Assembly (NCBI RefSeq): GCF_040115645.1
Contig: NW_027096026.1
Span: forward strand, 744,001 to 808,000
DNA: 64,000 nt
Reading direction: 5' to 3'
From: Euwallacea fornicatus
Taxonomy: Eukaryota; Arthropoda; Insecta; Coleoptera; Curculionidae
This document shows, piece after piece, positions 25,911 through 40,200 of this stretch. A program made the position numbers and the translations under genes. Each line of letters opens with the position of its first letter. Position 1 is the first letter of the stretch. A model generated the notes under the pieces. It was given only the letters and a program-made list of their open reading frames with translations. It made no database searches and was not told the DNA's origin.

Positions 25911-27898
25911 GTGTTGTGTCATCTGAAAGATCTCGTCGAGCTGATTAATCTGACGTTTTGTTTAAGACATTTGGTCATCATTTGTCGAAGTTATCGAGCT
26001 TCAAAATTTGAGTGTTTGAGCACTTAAAGTAGTCTTTTTCTTGGAAATTCAACAAGATGCAATCATGATGTGTTGTGTCATCTGAAAGATCTCGTCGAGC
26101 TGAGTAATCTGACGTTTTGTTTAAGACATTTGGTCATCGTTTGTCGAAGTTATCGAGCTTCAAAGTTAGAAAAGTCACACAATTTGAGTGTTTCAGCACT
26201 TAAAGTACTCTTTTTCGTAGAAAATCAACAAGATGCAATCATGATGTGTTGTGTCATCTGAAAGATCTCGTCGAGCTGATTAATCTGACGTTTTGTTTAA
26301 GACATTTGGTCATCGTTTGTCGAAGTTATCGAGCTTCAAAGTTAGAAAAGTCACACAATTTGAGTGTTTCAGCACTTAAAGTACTCTTTTTCTTGGAAAT
26401 TCAACAAGATGCAATCATGATGTGTTGTGTCATGTGAAAGATCTCGTCGAGCTGATTAATTTGATACTTTGTTTAAGACCTTTGGTCATCATTTGTCGAA
26501 GTTATCGAGCTTCAAAATTTGAGTGTTAGAGCACTTAAAGTACTATTTTTTTTGGAAATTCAACAAGATGCAATCATGATGTGTTGTGTCATCTGAAAGA
26601 TCTCGTCGAGCTGATTAATCTGACGTTTTGTTTAAGACATTTGGTCATCGTTTGTCGAAGTTATCGAGCTTCAAAGTTAGAAAAGTCACACAATTTGAGT
26701 GTTTCAGCACTTAAAGTACTCTTTTTCTTGGAAATTCAACAAGATGCAATCATGATGTGTTGTGTCATGTGAAAGATCTCGTCGAGCTGATTAATTTGAT
26801 ACTTTGTTTAAGACCTTTGGTCATCATTTGTCGAAGTTATCGAGCTTCAAAGTTAGAAAAGTCACACAATTTGAGTATTTCAGCATTTAAAGTACTCTTT
26901 TTCGTAGAAAATCAACAAGATGCAATCACGATGTGTTGTGTCATCTGAAACATCTCGTCGAGCTGAGTAATCTGACGTTTTGTTTAAGACATTTGGTCAT
27001 CGTTTGTCGAAGTTATCGAGCTTCAAAGTTAGAAAAGTCACACAATTTGAGTATTTCAGCATTTAAAGTACTCTTTTTCGTAGAAAATCAACAAGATGCA
27101 ATCATGATGTGTTGTGAAATGTGAAAGATCTCGTCGAGCTGACTGATCTGACGTTTTGTTTAAGACATTTGGTCATCGTTTGTCGAAGTTATCGAGCTTC
27201 AAAGTTAGAAAAGTCACACAATTTGAGTATTTCAGCATTTAAAGTACTCTTTTTCGTAGAAAATCAACAAGATGCAATCACGATGTGTTGTGTCATCTGA
27301 AACATCTCGTCGAGCTGAGTAATCTGACGTTTTGTTTAAGACATTTGGTCATCGTTTGTCGAAGTTATCGAGCTTCAAAGTTAGAAAAGTCACACAATTT
27401 GAGTGTTTCAGCACTTAAAGTACTCTTTTTCTTGGAAATTCAACAAGATGCAATCATGATGTGTTGTGAAATGTGAAAGATCTCGTCGAGCTGATTGATC
27501 TGACGTTTTGTTTAAGACATTTGGTCATCGTTTGTCGAAGTTATCGAGCTTCAAAGTTAGAAAAGTCACACAATTTGAGTGTTTCAGCACTTAAAGTACT
27601 CTTTTTCTTGGAAATTCAACAAGATGCAATCATGATGTGTTGTGTCATGTGAAAGATCTCGTCGAGCTGATTAATTTGATACTTTGTTTAAGACCTTTGG
27701 TCATCATTTGTCGAAGTTATCGAGCTTCAAAATTTGAGTGTTAGAGCACTTAAAGTACTATTTTTTTTGGAAATTCAACAAGATGCAATCATGATGTGTT
27801 GTGTCATCTGAAAGATCTCGTCGAGCTGATTAATCTGACGTTTTGTTCAAGACATTTGGTCAACATTTGTCGAAGTTATCGAGCTTCAAAGTTAGAAA

Positions 27899-30800
27899 AG
27901 TCACACAATTTGAGTGTTTCAGCACTTAAAGAACTCTTTTTCTTGGAAATTCAACAAGATGCAATCATGATGTGTTGTGTCATCTGAAAGATCTCGTCGA
28001 GCTGATTAATCTGACGTTTTGTTTAACACATTTGGTCATCATTTGTCGAAGTTATCGAGCTTCAAAATTTGAGTGTTTGAGCACTTAAAGTACTCTTTTT
28101 CTTAGAAAATCAACAAGATGCAATCATGATGTGTTATGTCATGTGAAAGATCTCGTCGAGCTGATTAATTTGATACTTTGTTTAAGACATTTGGTCATCA
28201 TTTGTCGAAGTTATCGAGCTTCAAAATTTGAGTGTTTGAGCACTTAAAGTAGTCTTTTTCTTGGAAATTCAACAAGATGCAATCATGATGTGTTGTGTCA
28301 TCTGAAAGATCTCGTCGAGCTGAGTAATCTGACGTTTTGTTTAAGACATTTGGTCATCGTTTGTCGAAGTTATCGAGCTTCAAAGTTAGAAAAGTCACAC
28401 AATTTGAGTGTTTCAGCACTTAAAGTACTCTTTTTCGTAGAAAATCAACAAGATGCAATCATGATGTGTTGTGTCATCTGAAAGATCTCGTCGAGCTGAC
28501 TGATCTGACGTTTTGTTTAAGACATTTGGTCATCGTTTGTCGAAGTTATCGAGCTTCAAAGTTAGAAAAGTCACACAATTTGAGTGTTTCAGCACTTAAA
28601 GTACTCTTTTTCGTAGAAAATCAACAAGATGCAATCATGATGTGTTGTGTCATCTGAAAGATCTCGTCGAGCTGATTGATCTGACGTTTTGTTTAAGACA
28701 TTTGGTCATCGTTTGTCGAAGTTATCGAGCTTCAAAGTTAGAAAAGTCACACAATTTGAGTGTTTCAGCACTTAAAGTACTCTTTTTCTTGGAAATTCAA
28801 CAAGATGCAATCATGATGTGTTGTGTCATGTGAAAGATCTCGTCGAGCTGATTAATTTGATACTTTGTTTAAGACCTTTGGTCATCATTTGTCGAAGTTA
28901 TCGAGCTTCAAAATTTGAGTGTTAGAGCACTTAAAGTACTATTTTTTTTGGAAATTCAACAAGATGCAATCATGATGTGTAGTGTCATCTGAAAGATCTC
29001 GTCGAGCTGATTAATCTGACGTTTTGTTTAAGACATTTGGTCATCGTTTGTCGAAGTTATCGAGCTTCAAAGTTAGAAAAGTCACACAATTTGAGTGTTT
29101 CAGCACTTAAAGTACTCTTTTTCTTGGAAATTCAACAAGATGCAATCATGATGTGTTGTGTCATGTGAAAGATCTCGTCGAGCTGATTAATTTGATACTT
29201 TGTTTAAGACCTTTGGTCATCATTTGTCGAAGTTATCGAGCTTCAAAATTTGAGTGTTAGAGCACTTAAAGTACTATTTTTTTTGGAAATTCAACAAGAT
29301 GCAATCATGATGTGTAGTGTCATCTGAAAGATCTCGTCGAGCTGATTAATCTGACGTTTTGTTTAAGACATTTGGTCATCGTTTGTCGAAGTTATCGAGC
29401 TTCAAAGTTAGAAAAGTCACACAATTTGAGTGTTTCAGCACTTAAAGTACTCTTTTTCTTGGAAATTCAACAAGATGCAATCATGATGTGTAGTGTCATC
29501 TGAAAGATCTCGTCGAGCTGATTAATCTGACGTTTTGTTTAAGACATTTGGTCATCGTTTGTCGAAGTTATCGAGCTTCAAAGTTAGAAAAGTCACACAA
29601 TTTGAGTGTTTCAGCACTTAAAGTACTCTTTTTCTTGGAAATTCAACAAGATGCAATCATGATGTGTTGTGTCATCTGAAAGATCTCGTCGAGCTGATTA
29701 ATCTGACGTTTTGTTTAAGACATTTGGTCATCGTTTGTCGAAGTTATCGAGCTTCAAAGTTAGAAAAGTCACACAATTTGAGTGTTTCAGCACTTAAAGT
29801 ACTCTTTTTCTTGGAAATTCAACAAGATGCAATCATGATGTGTTGTGTCATCTGAAAGATCTCGTCGAGCTGATTAATCTGACGTTTTGTTTAAGACATT
29901 TGGTCATCATTTGTCGAAGTTATCGAGCTTCAAAATTTGAGTGTTTGAGCACTTAAAGTAGTCTTTTTCTTGGAAATTCAACAAGATGCAATCATGATGT
30001 GTTGTGTCATCTGAAAGATCTCGTCGAGCTGAGTAATCTGACGTTTTGTTTAAGACATTTGGTCATCGTTTGTCGAAGTTATCGAGCTTCAAAATTAGAA
30101 AAGTCACACAATTTGAGTGTTTCAGCACTTAAAGTACTCTTTTTCGTAGAAAATCAACAAGATGCAATCATGATGTGTTGTGTCATCTGAAAGATCTCGT
30201 CGAGCTGACTGATCTGACGTTTTGTTTAAGACATTTGGTCATCGTTTGTCGAAGTTATCGAGCTTCAAAGTTAGAAAAGTCACACAATTTGAGTGTTTCA
30301 GCACTTAAAGTACTCTTTTTCGTAGAAAATCAACAAGATGCAATCATGATGTGTTGTGTCATCTGAAAGATCTCGTCGAGCTGATTAATCTGACGTTTTG
30401 TTTAAGACATTTGGTCATCGTTTGTCGAAGTTATCGAGCTTCAAAGTTAGAAAAGTCACACAATTTGAGTGTTTCAGCACTTAAAGTACTCTTTTTCTTG
30501 GAAATTCAACAAGATGCAATCATGATGTGTTGTGAAATGTGAAAGATCTCGTCGAGCTGATTAATTTGATACTTTGTTTAAGACCTTTGGTCATCATTTG
30601 TCGAAGTTATCGAGCTTCAAAATTTGAGTGTTAGAGCACTTAAAGTACTATTTTTTTTGGAAATTCAACAAGATGCAATCATGATGTGTTGTGTCATCTG
30701 AAAGATCTCGTCGAGCTGATTAATCTGACGTTTTGTTTAAGACATTTGGTCATCGTTTGTCGAAGTTATCGAGCTTCAAAGTTAGAAAAGTCACACAATT

Positions 30801-31495
30801 TGAGTGTTTCAGCACTTAAAGTACTCTTTTTCTTGGAAATTCAACAAGATGCAATCATGATGTGTTGTGTCATGTGAAAGATCTCGTCGAGCTGATTAAT
30901 TTGATACTTTGTTTAAGACCTTTGGTCATCATTTGTCGAAGTTATCGAGCTTCAAAGTTAGAAAAGTCACACAATTTGAGTATTTCAGCATTTAAAGTAC
31001 TCTTTTTCGTAGAAAATCAACAAGATGCAATCACGATGTGTTGTGTCATCTGAAACATCTCGTCGAGCTGAGTAATCTGACGTTTTGTTTAAGACATTTG
31101 GTCATCGTTTGTCGAAGTTATCGAGCTTCAAAGTTAGAAAAGTCACACAATTTGAGTATTTCAGCAATTAAAGTACTCTTTTTCGTAGAAAATCAACAAG
31201 ATGCAATCATGATGTGTTGTGAAATGTGAAAGATCTCGTCGAGCTGACTGATCTGACGTTTTGTTTAAGACATTTGGTCATCGTTTGTCGAAGTTATCGA
31301 GCTTCAAAGTTAGAAAAGTCACACAATTTGAGTATTTCAGCATTTAAAGTACTCTTTTTCGTAGAAAATCAACAAGATGCAATCACGATGTGTTGTGTCA
31401 TCTGAAACATCTCGTCGAGCTGAGTAATCTGACGTTTTGTTTAAGACATTTGGTCATCGTTTGTCGAAGTTATCGAGCTTCAAAGTTAGAAAAGT
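27899..31495 (+). repeat. About 3.9-kb segment, copy 2, with one extra monomer
   Basis: It follows copy 1 closely but has an extra gactgatc-type long unit at 30175-30350, which shifts the offset from 3,929 to 4,105 bp. Small differences include cttcaaaattag near 30090, tgttgtgaaatg at 30527, and cagcaattaaag near 31165 in place of cagcatttaaag. This copy is thus somewhat older or more converted than the 3,719-bp pair. Confidence 0.8.
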
Positions 31496-31602
31496 CACAC
31501 AATTTGAGTATTTCAGCATTTAAAGTACTCTTTTTCGTAGAAAATCAACAAGATGCAATCATGATGTGTTGTGAAATGTGAAAGATCTCGTCGAGCTGAT
31601 TG

Positions 31603-33311
31603 ATCTGACGTTTTGTTTAAGACATTTGGTCATCGTTTGTCGAAGTTATCGAGCTTCAAAGTTAGAAAAGTCACACAATTTGAGTGTTTCAGCACTTAAA
31701 GTACTCTTTTTCTTGGAAATTCAACAAGATGCAATCATGATGTGTTGTGTCATGTGAAAGATCTCGTCGAGCTGATTAATTTGATACTTTGTTTAAGACC
31801 TTTGGTCATCATTTGTCGAAGTTATCGAGCTTCAAAATTTGAGTGTTAGAGCACTTAAAGTACTATTTTTTTTGGAAATTCAACAAGATGCAATCATGAT
31901 GTGTTGTGTCATCTGAAAGATCTCGTCGAGCTGATTAATCTGACGTTTTGTTCAAGACATTTGGTCAACATTTGTCGAAGTTATCGAGCTTCAAAGTTAG
32001 AAAAGTCACACAATTTGAGTGTTTCAGCACTTAAAGTACTCTTTTTCTTGGAAATTCAACAAGATGCAATCATGATGTGTTGTGTCATCTGAAAGATCTC
32101 GTCGAGCTGATTAATCTGACGTTTTGTTTAAGACATTTGGTCATCGTTTGTCGAAGTTATCGAGCTTCAAAGTTAGAAAAGTCACACAATTTGAGTGTTT
32201 CAGCACTTAAAGTACTCTTTTTCTTGGAAATTCAACAAGATGCAATCATGATGTGTTGTGTCATGTGAAAGATCTCGTCGAGCTGATTAATCTAACGTTT
32301 TGTTTAAGACATTTGGTCATCGTTTGTCGAAGTTATCGAGCTTCAAAGTTAGAAAAGTCACACAATTTGAGTGTTTCAGCACTTAAAGAACTCTTTTTCT
32401 TGGAAATTCAACAAGATGCAATCATGATGTGTTGTGTCATGTGAAAGATCTCGTCGAGCTGATTAATTTGATACTTTGTTTAAGACCTTTGGTCATCATT
32501 TGTCGAAGTTATCGAGCTTCAAAGTTAGAAAAGTCACACAATTTGAGTATTTCAGCATTTAAAGTACTCTTTTTCGTAGAAAATCAACAAGATGCAATCA
32601 TGATGTGTTGTGAAATGTGAAAGATCTCGTCGAGCTGATTGATCTGACGTTTTGTTTAACACATTTGGTCATCATTTGTCGAAGTTATCGAGCTTCAAAA
32701 TTTGAGTGTTTGAGCACTTAAAGTACTCTTTTTCTTAGAAAATCAACAAGATGCAATCATGATGTGTTATGTCATGTGAAAGATCTCGTCGAGCTGATTA
32801 ATTTGATACTTTGTTTAAGACATTTGGTCATCATTTGTCGAAGTTATCGAGCTTCAAAATTTGAGTGTTTGAGCACTTAAAGTACTCTTTTTCTTAGAAA
32901 ATCAACAAGATGCAATCATGATGTGTTATGTCATGTGAAAGATCTCGTCGAGCTGATTAATTTGATACTTTGTTTAAGACATTTGGTCATCGTTTGTCGA
33001 AGTTATCGAGCTTCAAAGTTAGAAAAGTCACACAATTTGAGTGTTTCAGCACTTAAAGTACTCTTTTTCTTGGAAATTCAACAAGATGCAATCATGATGT
33101 GTTGTGTCATCTGAAAGATCTCGTCGAGCTGATTAATCTGACGTTTTGTTCAAGACATTTGGTCAACATTTGTCGAAGTTATCGAGCTTCAAAGTTAGAA
33201 AAGTCACACAATTTGAGTGTTTCAGCACTTAAAGTACTCTTTTTCTTGGAAATTCAACAAGATGCAATCATGATGTGTTGTGTCATCTGAAAGATCTCGT
33301 CGAGCTGATTA
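31603..33311 (+). repeat. 1,709-bp higher-order segment, copy 1 (10 monomers)
   Basis: Seven long and three short units. The segment carries gttcaagacatttggtcaacat units (31901 and 33099), a gattaatctaacg unit (32253), a tgttgtgaaatg unit (32605), and two tgttatg units. All recur 1,709 bp on. The left boundary is gattgatc versus gattaatc at 31602/33311. Confidence 0.85.
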
Positions 33312-35180
33312 ATCTGACGTTTTGTTTAAGACATTTGGTCATCGTTTGTCGAAGTTATCGAGCTTCAAAGTTAGAAAAGTCACACAATTTGAGTGTTTCA
33401 GCACTTAAAGTACTCTTTTTCTTGGAAATTCAACAAGATGCAATCATGATGTGTTGTGTCATGTGAAAGATCTCGTCGAGCTGAATAATTTGATACTTTG
33501 TTTAAGACCTTTGGTCATCATTTGTCGAAGTTATCGAGCTTCAAAATTTGAGTGTTAGAGCACTTAAAGTACTATTTTTTTTGGAAATTCAACAAGATGC
33601 AATCATGATGTGTTGTGTCATCTGAAAGATCTCGTCGAGCTGATTAATCTGACGTTTTGTTCAAGACATTTGGTCAACATTTGTCGAAGTTATCGAGCTT
33701 CAAAGTTAGAAAAGTCACACAATTTGAGTGTTTCAGCACTTAAAGTACTCTTTTTCTTGGAAATTCAACAAGATGCAATCATGATGTGTTGTGTCATCTG
33801 AAAGATCTCGTCGAGCTGATTAATCTGACGTTTTGTTTAAGACATTTGGTCATCGTTTGTCGAAGTTATCGAGCTTCAAAGTTAGAAAAGTCACACAATT
33901 TGAGTGTTTCAGCACTTAAAGTACTCTTTTTCTTGGAAATTCAACAAGATGCAATCATGATGTGTTGTGTCATGTGAAAGATCTCGTCGAGCTGATTAAT
34001 CTAACGTTTTGTTTAAGACATTTGGTCATCGTTTGTCGAAGTTATCGAGCTTCAAAGTTAGAAAAGTCACACAATTTGAGTGTTTCAGCACTTAAAGAAC
34101 TCTTTTTCTTGGAAATTCAACAAGATGCAATCATGATGTGTTGTGTCATGTGAAAGATCTCGTCGAGCTGATTAATTTGATACTTTGTTTAAGACCTTTG
34201 GTCATCATTTGTCGAAGTTATCGAGCTTCAAAGTTAGAAAAGTCACACAATTTGAGTATTTCAGCATTTAAAGTACTCTTTTTCGTAGAAAATCAACAAG
34301 ATGCAATCATGATGTGTTGTGAAATGTGAAAGATCTCGTCGAGCTGATTGATCTGACGTTTTGTTTAACACATTTGGTCATCATTTGTCGAAGTTATCGA
34401 GCTTCAAAATTTGAGTGTTTGAGCACTTAAAGTACTCTTTTTCTTAGAAAATCAACAAGATGCAATCATGATGTGTTATGTCATGTGAAAGATCTCGTCG
34501 AGCTGATTAATTTGATACTTTGTTTAAGACATTTGGTCATCATTTGTCGAAGTTATCGAGCTTCAAAATTTGAGTGTTTGAGCACTTAAAGTACTCTTTT
34601 TCTTAGAAAATCAACAAGATGCAATCATGATGTGTTATGTCATGTGAAAGATCTCGTCGAGCTGATTAATTTGATACTTTGTTTAAGACATTTGGTCATC
34701 GTTTGTCGAAGTTATCGAGCTTCAAAGTTAGAAAAGTCACACAATTTGAGTGTTTCAGCACTTAAAGTACTCTTTTTCTTGGAAATTCAACAAGATGCAA
34801 TCATGATGTGTTGTGTCATCTGAAAGATCTCGTCGAGCTGATTAATCTGACGTTTTGTTCAAGACATTTGGTCAACATTTGTCGAAGTTATCGAGCTTCA
34901 AAGTTAGAAAAGTCACACAATTTGAGTGTTTCAGCACTTAAAGTACTCTTTTTCTTGGAAATTCAACAAGATGCAATCATGATGTGTTGTGTCATCTGAA
35001 AGATCTCGTCGAGCTGATTAATCTGACGTTTTGTTTAAGACATTTGGTCATCGTTTGTCGAAGTTATCGAGCTTCAAAGTTAGAAAAGTCACACAATTTG
35101 AGTGTTTCAGCACTTAAAGTACTCTTTTTCTTGGAAATTCAACAAGATGCAATCATGATGTGTTGTGTCATGTGAAAGAT
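33312..35180 (+). repeat. 1,709-bp higher-order segment, copy 2 and its extension
   Basis: Units at 33610, 33786, 33962, 34138, 34632, 34808 and 34984 match those at 31901, 32077, 32253, 32429, 32923, 33099 and 33275. One private change is gctgaataat near 33484. The match ends at 35181, where agatatcg replaces agatctcg. Confidence 0.85.
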
Positions 35181-37236
35181 ATCGTCGAGCTGATTAATTT
35201 GATACTTTGTTTAAGACATTTGGTCATCATTTGTCGAAGTAATCGAGCTTCAAAATTTGAGTGTTTGAGCACTTAAAGTAGTCTTTTTCTTGGAAATTCA
35301 ACAAGATGCAATCATGATGTGTTGTGTCATCTGAAAGATCTCGTCGAGCTGATTAATCTGACGTTTTGTTTAAGACATTTGGTCATCGTTTGTCGAAGTT
35401 ATCGAGCTTCAAAGTTAGAAAAGTCACACAATTTGAGTGTTTCAGCACTTAAAGTACTCTTTTTCTTGGAAATTCAACAAGATGCAATCATGATGTGTTG
35501 TGTCATCTGAAAGATCTCGTCGAGCTGATTAATCTAACGTTTTGTTTAAGACATTTGGTCATCGTTTGTCGAAGTTATCGAGCTTCAAAGTTAGAAAAGT
35601 CACACAATTTGAGTGTTTCAGCACTTAAAGTACTCTTTTTCTTGGAAATTCAACAAGATGCAATCATGATGTGTTGTGTCATCTGAAAGATCTCGTCGAG
35701 CTGATTAATCTGACGTTTTGTTTAAGACATTTGGTCATCGTTTGTCGAAGTTATCGAGCTTCAAAGTTAGAAAAGTCACACAATTTGAGTGTTTCAGCAC
35801 TTAAAGTACTCTTTTTCTTGGAAATTCAACAAGATGCAATCATGATGTGTTGTGTCATCTGAAAGATCTCGTCGAGCTGATTAATCTGACGTTTTGTTTA
35901 AGACATTTGGTCATCGTTTGTCGAAGTTATCGAGCTTCAAAGTTAGAAAAGTCACACAATTTGAGTGTTTCAGCACTTAAAGTACTCTTTTTCTTGGAAA
36001 TTCAACAAGATGCAATCATGATGTGTTGTGTCATGTGAAAGATCTCGTCGAGCTGATTAATTTGATACTTTGTTTAAGACATTTGGTCATCATTTGTCGA
36101 AGTAATCGAGCTTCAAAATTTGAGTGTTTGAGCACTTAAAGTAGTCTTTTTCTTGGAAATTCAACAAGATGCAATCATGATGTGTTGTGTCATCTGAAAG
36201 ATCTCGTCGAGCTGATTAATCTAACGTTTTGTTTAAGACATTTGGTCATCGTTTGTCGAAGTTATCGAGCTTCAAAGTTAGAAAAGTCACACAATTTGAG
36301 TGTTTCAGCACTTAAAGTACTCTTTTTCTTGGAAATTCAACAAGATGCAATCATGATGTGTTGTGTCATCTGAAAGATCTCGTCGAGCTGATTAATCTGA
36401 CGTTTTGTTCAAGACATTTGGTCAACATTTGTCGAAGTTATCGAGCTTCAAAGTTAGAAAAGTCACACAATTTGAGTGTTTCAGCACTTAAAGTACTCTT
36501 TTTCTTGGAAATTCAACAAGATGCAATCATGATGTGTTGTGTCATCTGAAAGATCTCGTCGAGCTGATTAATCTGACGTTTTGTTTAAGACATTTGGTCA
36601 TCGTTTGTCGAAGTTATCGAGCTTCAAAGTTAGAAAAGTCACACAATTTGAGTGTTTCAGCACTTAAAGTACTCTTTTTCTTGGAAATTCAACAAGATGC
36701 AATCATGATGTGTTGTGTCATCTGAAAGATCTCGTCGAGCTGATTAATCTGACGTTTTGTTTAAGACATTTGGTCATCGTTTGTCGAAGTTATCGAGCTT
36801 CAAAGTTAGAAAAGTCACACAATTTGAGTGTTTCAGCACTTAAAGTACTCTTTTTCTTGGAAATTCAACAAGATGCAATCATGATGTGTTGTGTCATGTG
36901 AAAGATCTCGTCGAGCTGATTAATTTGATACTTTGTTTAAGACATTTGGTCATCATTTGTCGAAGTAATCGAGCTTCAAAATTTGAGTGTTTGAGCACTT
37001 AAAGTACTCTTTTTCTTGGAAATTCAACAAGATGCAATCATGATGTGTTGTGTCATCTGAAAGATCTCGTCGAGCTGATTAATCTGACGTTTTGTTTAAG
37101 ACATTTGGTCAACATTTGTCGAAGTTATCGAGCTTCAAAGTTAGAAAAGTCACACAATTTGAGTGTTTCAGCACTTAAGGTACTCTTTTTCTTAGAAAAT
37201 CAACAAGATGCAATCATGATGTGTTGTGTCATCTGA
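34984..37236 (+). repeat. 863-bp pentamer series (four long plus one short)
   Basis: Long units ending tgttgtgtcatgtg at 34984, 35847 and 36710 are each followed by a short unit with the rare cgaagtaatcgag. Three or four long units follow before the pattern repeats at 863 bp. The gtaatcgag variant is a marker for this family. It reappears at about 42530, 43040, 52475, 54570 and 62495. Confidence 0.8.
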
Positions 37237-40200
37237 AAGATCTCGTCGAGCTGATTAATCTAACGTTTTGTTTAAGACATTTGGTCATCGTTTGTCGAAG
37301 TTATCGAGCTTCAAAGTTAGAAAAGTCACACAATTTGAGTGTTTCAGCACTTAAAGTACTCTTTTTCTTGGAAATTCAACAAGATGCAATCATGATGTGT
37401 TGTGTCATGTGAAAGATCTCGTCGAGCTGATTAATTTGATACTTTGTTTAAGACATTTGGTCATCATTTGTCGAAGTTATCGAGCTTCAAAATTTGAGTG
37501 TTTGAGCACTTAAAGTACTATTTTTCTTGGAAATTCAACAAGATGCAATCATGATGTGTAGTGTCATCTGAAAGATCTCGTCGAGCTGATTAATCTGACG
37601 TTTTGTTTAAGACATTTGGTCAACATTTGTCGAAGTTATCGAGCTTCAAAGTTAGAAAAGTCACACAATTTGAGTGTTTCAGCACTTAAAGTACTCTTTT
37701 TCTTGGAAATTCAACAAGATGCAATCATGATGTGTAGTGTCATCTGAAAGATCTCGTCGAGCTGATTAATCTGACGTTTTGTTTAAGACATTTGGTCAAC
37801 ATTTGTCGAAGTTATCGAGCTTCAAAGTTAGAAAAGTCACACAATTTGAGTGTTTCAGCACTTAAAGTACTCTTTTTCTTGGAAATTCAACAAGATGCAA
37901 TCATGATGTGTTGTGTCATGTGAAAGATCTCGTCGAGCTGATTAATTTGATACTTTGTTTAAGACATTTGGTCATCATTTGTCGAAGTTATCGAGCTTCA
38001 AAATTTGAGTGTTTGAGCACTTAAAGTACTATTTTTCTTGGAAATTCAACAAGATGCAATCATGATGTGTTGTGTCATCTGAAAGATCTCGTCGAGCTGA
38101 TTAATCTGACGTTTTGTTTAACACATTTGGTCATCATTTGTCGAAGTTATCGAGCTTCAAAGTTAGAAAAGTCACACAATTTGAGTGTTTCAGCACTTAA
38201 AGTACTCTTTTTCTTGGAAATTCAACAAGATGCAATCATGATGTGTAGTGTCATCTGAAAGATCTCGTCGAGCTGATTAATCTGACGTTTTGTTTAAGAC
38301 ATTTGGTCAACATTTGTCGAAGTTATCGAGCTTCAAAGTTAGAAAAGTCACACAATTTGAGTGTTTCAGCACTTAAAGTACTCTTTTTCTTGGAAATTCA
38401 ACAAGATGCAATCATGATGTGTAGTGTCATCTGAAAGATCTCGTCGAGCTGATTAATCTGACGTTTTGTTTAAGACATTTGGTCATCGTTTGTCGAAGTT
38501 ATCGAGCTTCAAAGTTAGAAAAGTCACACAATTTGAGTGTTTCAGCACTTAAAGTACTCTTTTTCTTGGAAATTCAACAAGATGCAATCATGATGTGTTG
38601 TGTCATGTGAAAGATCTCGTCGAGCTGATTAATTTGATACTTTGTTTAAGACATTTGGTCATCATTTGTCGAAGTTATCGAGCTTCAAAATTTGAGTGTT
38701 TGAGCACTTAAAGTACTATTTTTCTTGGAAATTCAACAAGATGCAATCATGATGTGTAGTGTCATCTCAAAGATCTCGTCGAGCTGATTAATCTGACGTT
38801 TTGTTTAAGACATTTGGTCATCATTTGTCGAAGTTATCGAGCTTCAAAGTTAGAAAAGTCACACAATTTGAGTGTTTCAGCACTTAAAGTACTCTTTTTC
38901 TTGGAAATTCAACAAGATGCAATCATGATGTGTTGTGTCATGTGAAAGATCTCGTCGAGCTGATTAATCTGACGTTTAGTTTAACACATTTGGTCATCAT
39001 TTGTCGAAGTTATCGAGCTTCAAAGTTAGAAAAGTCACACAATTTGAGTGTTTCAGCACTTAAAGTACTCTTTTTCTTGGAAATTCAACAAGATGCAATC
39101 ATGATGTGTTGTGTCATCTGAAAGACCTCGTCGAGCTGATTAATCTGACGTTTTGTTTAACACATTTGGTCATCATTTGTCGAAGTTATCGAGCTTCAAA
39201 GTTAGAAAAGTCACACAATTTGAGTGTTTCAGCACTTAAAGTACTCTTTTTCTTGGAAATTCAACAAGATGCAATCATGATGTGTAGTGTCATCTGAAAG
39301 ACCTCGTCGAGCTGATTAATCTGACGTTTTGTTTAACACATTTGGTCATCATTTGTCGAAGTTATCGAGCTTCAAAGTTAGAAAAGTCACACAATTTGAG
39401 TGTTTCAGCACTTAAAGTACTCTTTTTCTTGGAAATTCAACAAGATGCAATCATGATGTGTTGTGTCATCTGAAAGATCTCGTCGAGCTGATTAATCTGA
39501 CGTTTTGTTTAACACATTTGGTCATCATTTGTCGAAGTTATCGAGCTTCAAAGTTAGAAAAGTCACACAATTTGAGTGTTTCAGCACTTAAAGTACTCTT
39601 TTTCTTGGAAATTCAACAAGATGCAATCATGATGTGTAGTGTCATCTGAAAGACCTCGTCGAGCTGATTAATCTGACGTTTTGTTTAACACATTTGGTCA
39701 TCATTTGTCGAAGTTATCGAGCTTCAAAGTTAGAAAAGTCACACAATTTGAGTGTTTCAGCACTTAAAGTACTCTTTTTCTTGGAAATTCAACAAGATGC
39801 AATCATGATGTGTAGTGTCATCTGAAAGACCTCGTCGAGCTGATTAATCTGACGTTTAGTTTAACACATTTGGTCATCATTTGTCGAAGTTATCGAGCTT
39901 CAAAGTTAGAAAAGTCACACAATTTGAGTGTTTCAGCACTTAAAGTACTCTTTTTCTTGGAAATTCAACAAGATGCAATCATGATGTGTTGTGTCATCTG
40001 AAAGATCTCGTCGAGCTGATTAATCTGACGTTTTGTTTAACACATTTGGTCATCATTTGTCGAAGTTATCGAGCTTCAAAGTTAGAAAAGTCACACAATT
40101 TGAGTGTTTCAGCACTTAAAGTACTCTTTTTCTTGGAAATTCAACAAGATGCAATCATGATGTGTAGTGTCATCTGAAAGACCTCGTCGAGCTGATTAAT

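Larger units (their letters stand above)
23970..27390 (+). repeat. About 3.9-kb segment, copy 1
   Basis: The order of unit types (24361 gagtaatc, 24537 gactgatc, 24713 gattgatc, T8 short units, 25735, 26070, 26246, 26581, 26757, 26933, 27285) is repeated from about 27.9 kb. The offset is 3,929 bp up to about 26.2 kb and 4,105 bp after it. Two T8 short units with actattttttttgg at about 25010 and 25345 recur at about 28940 and 29275. Confidence 0.8.
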
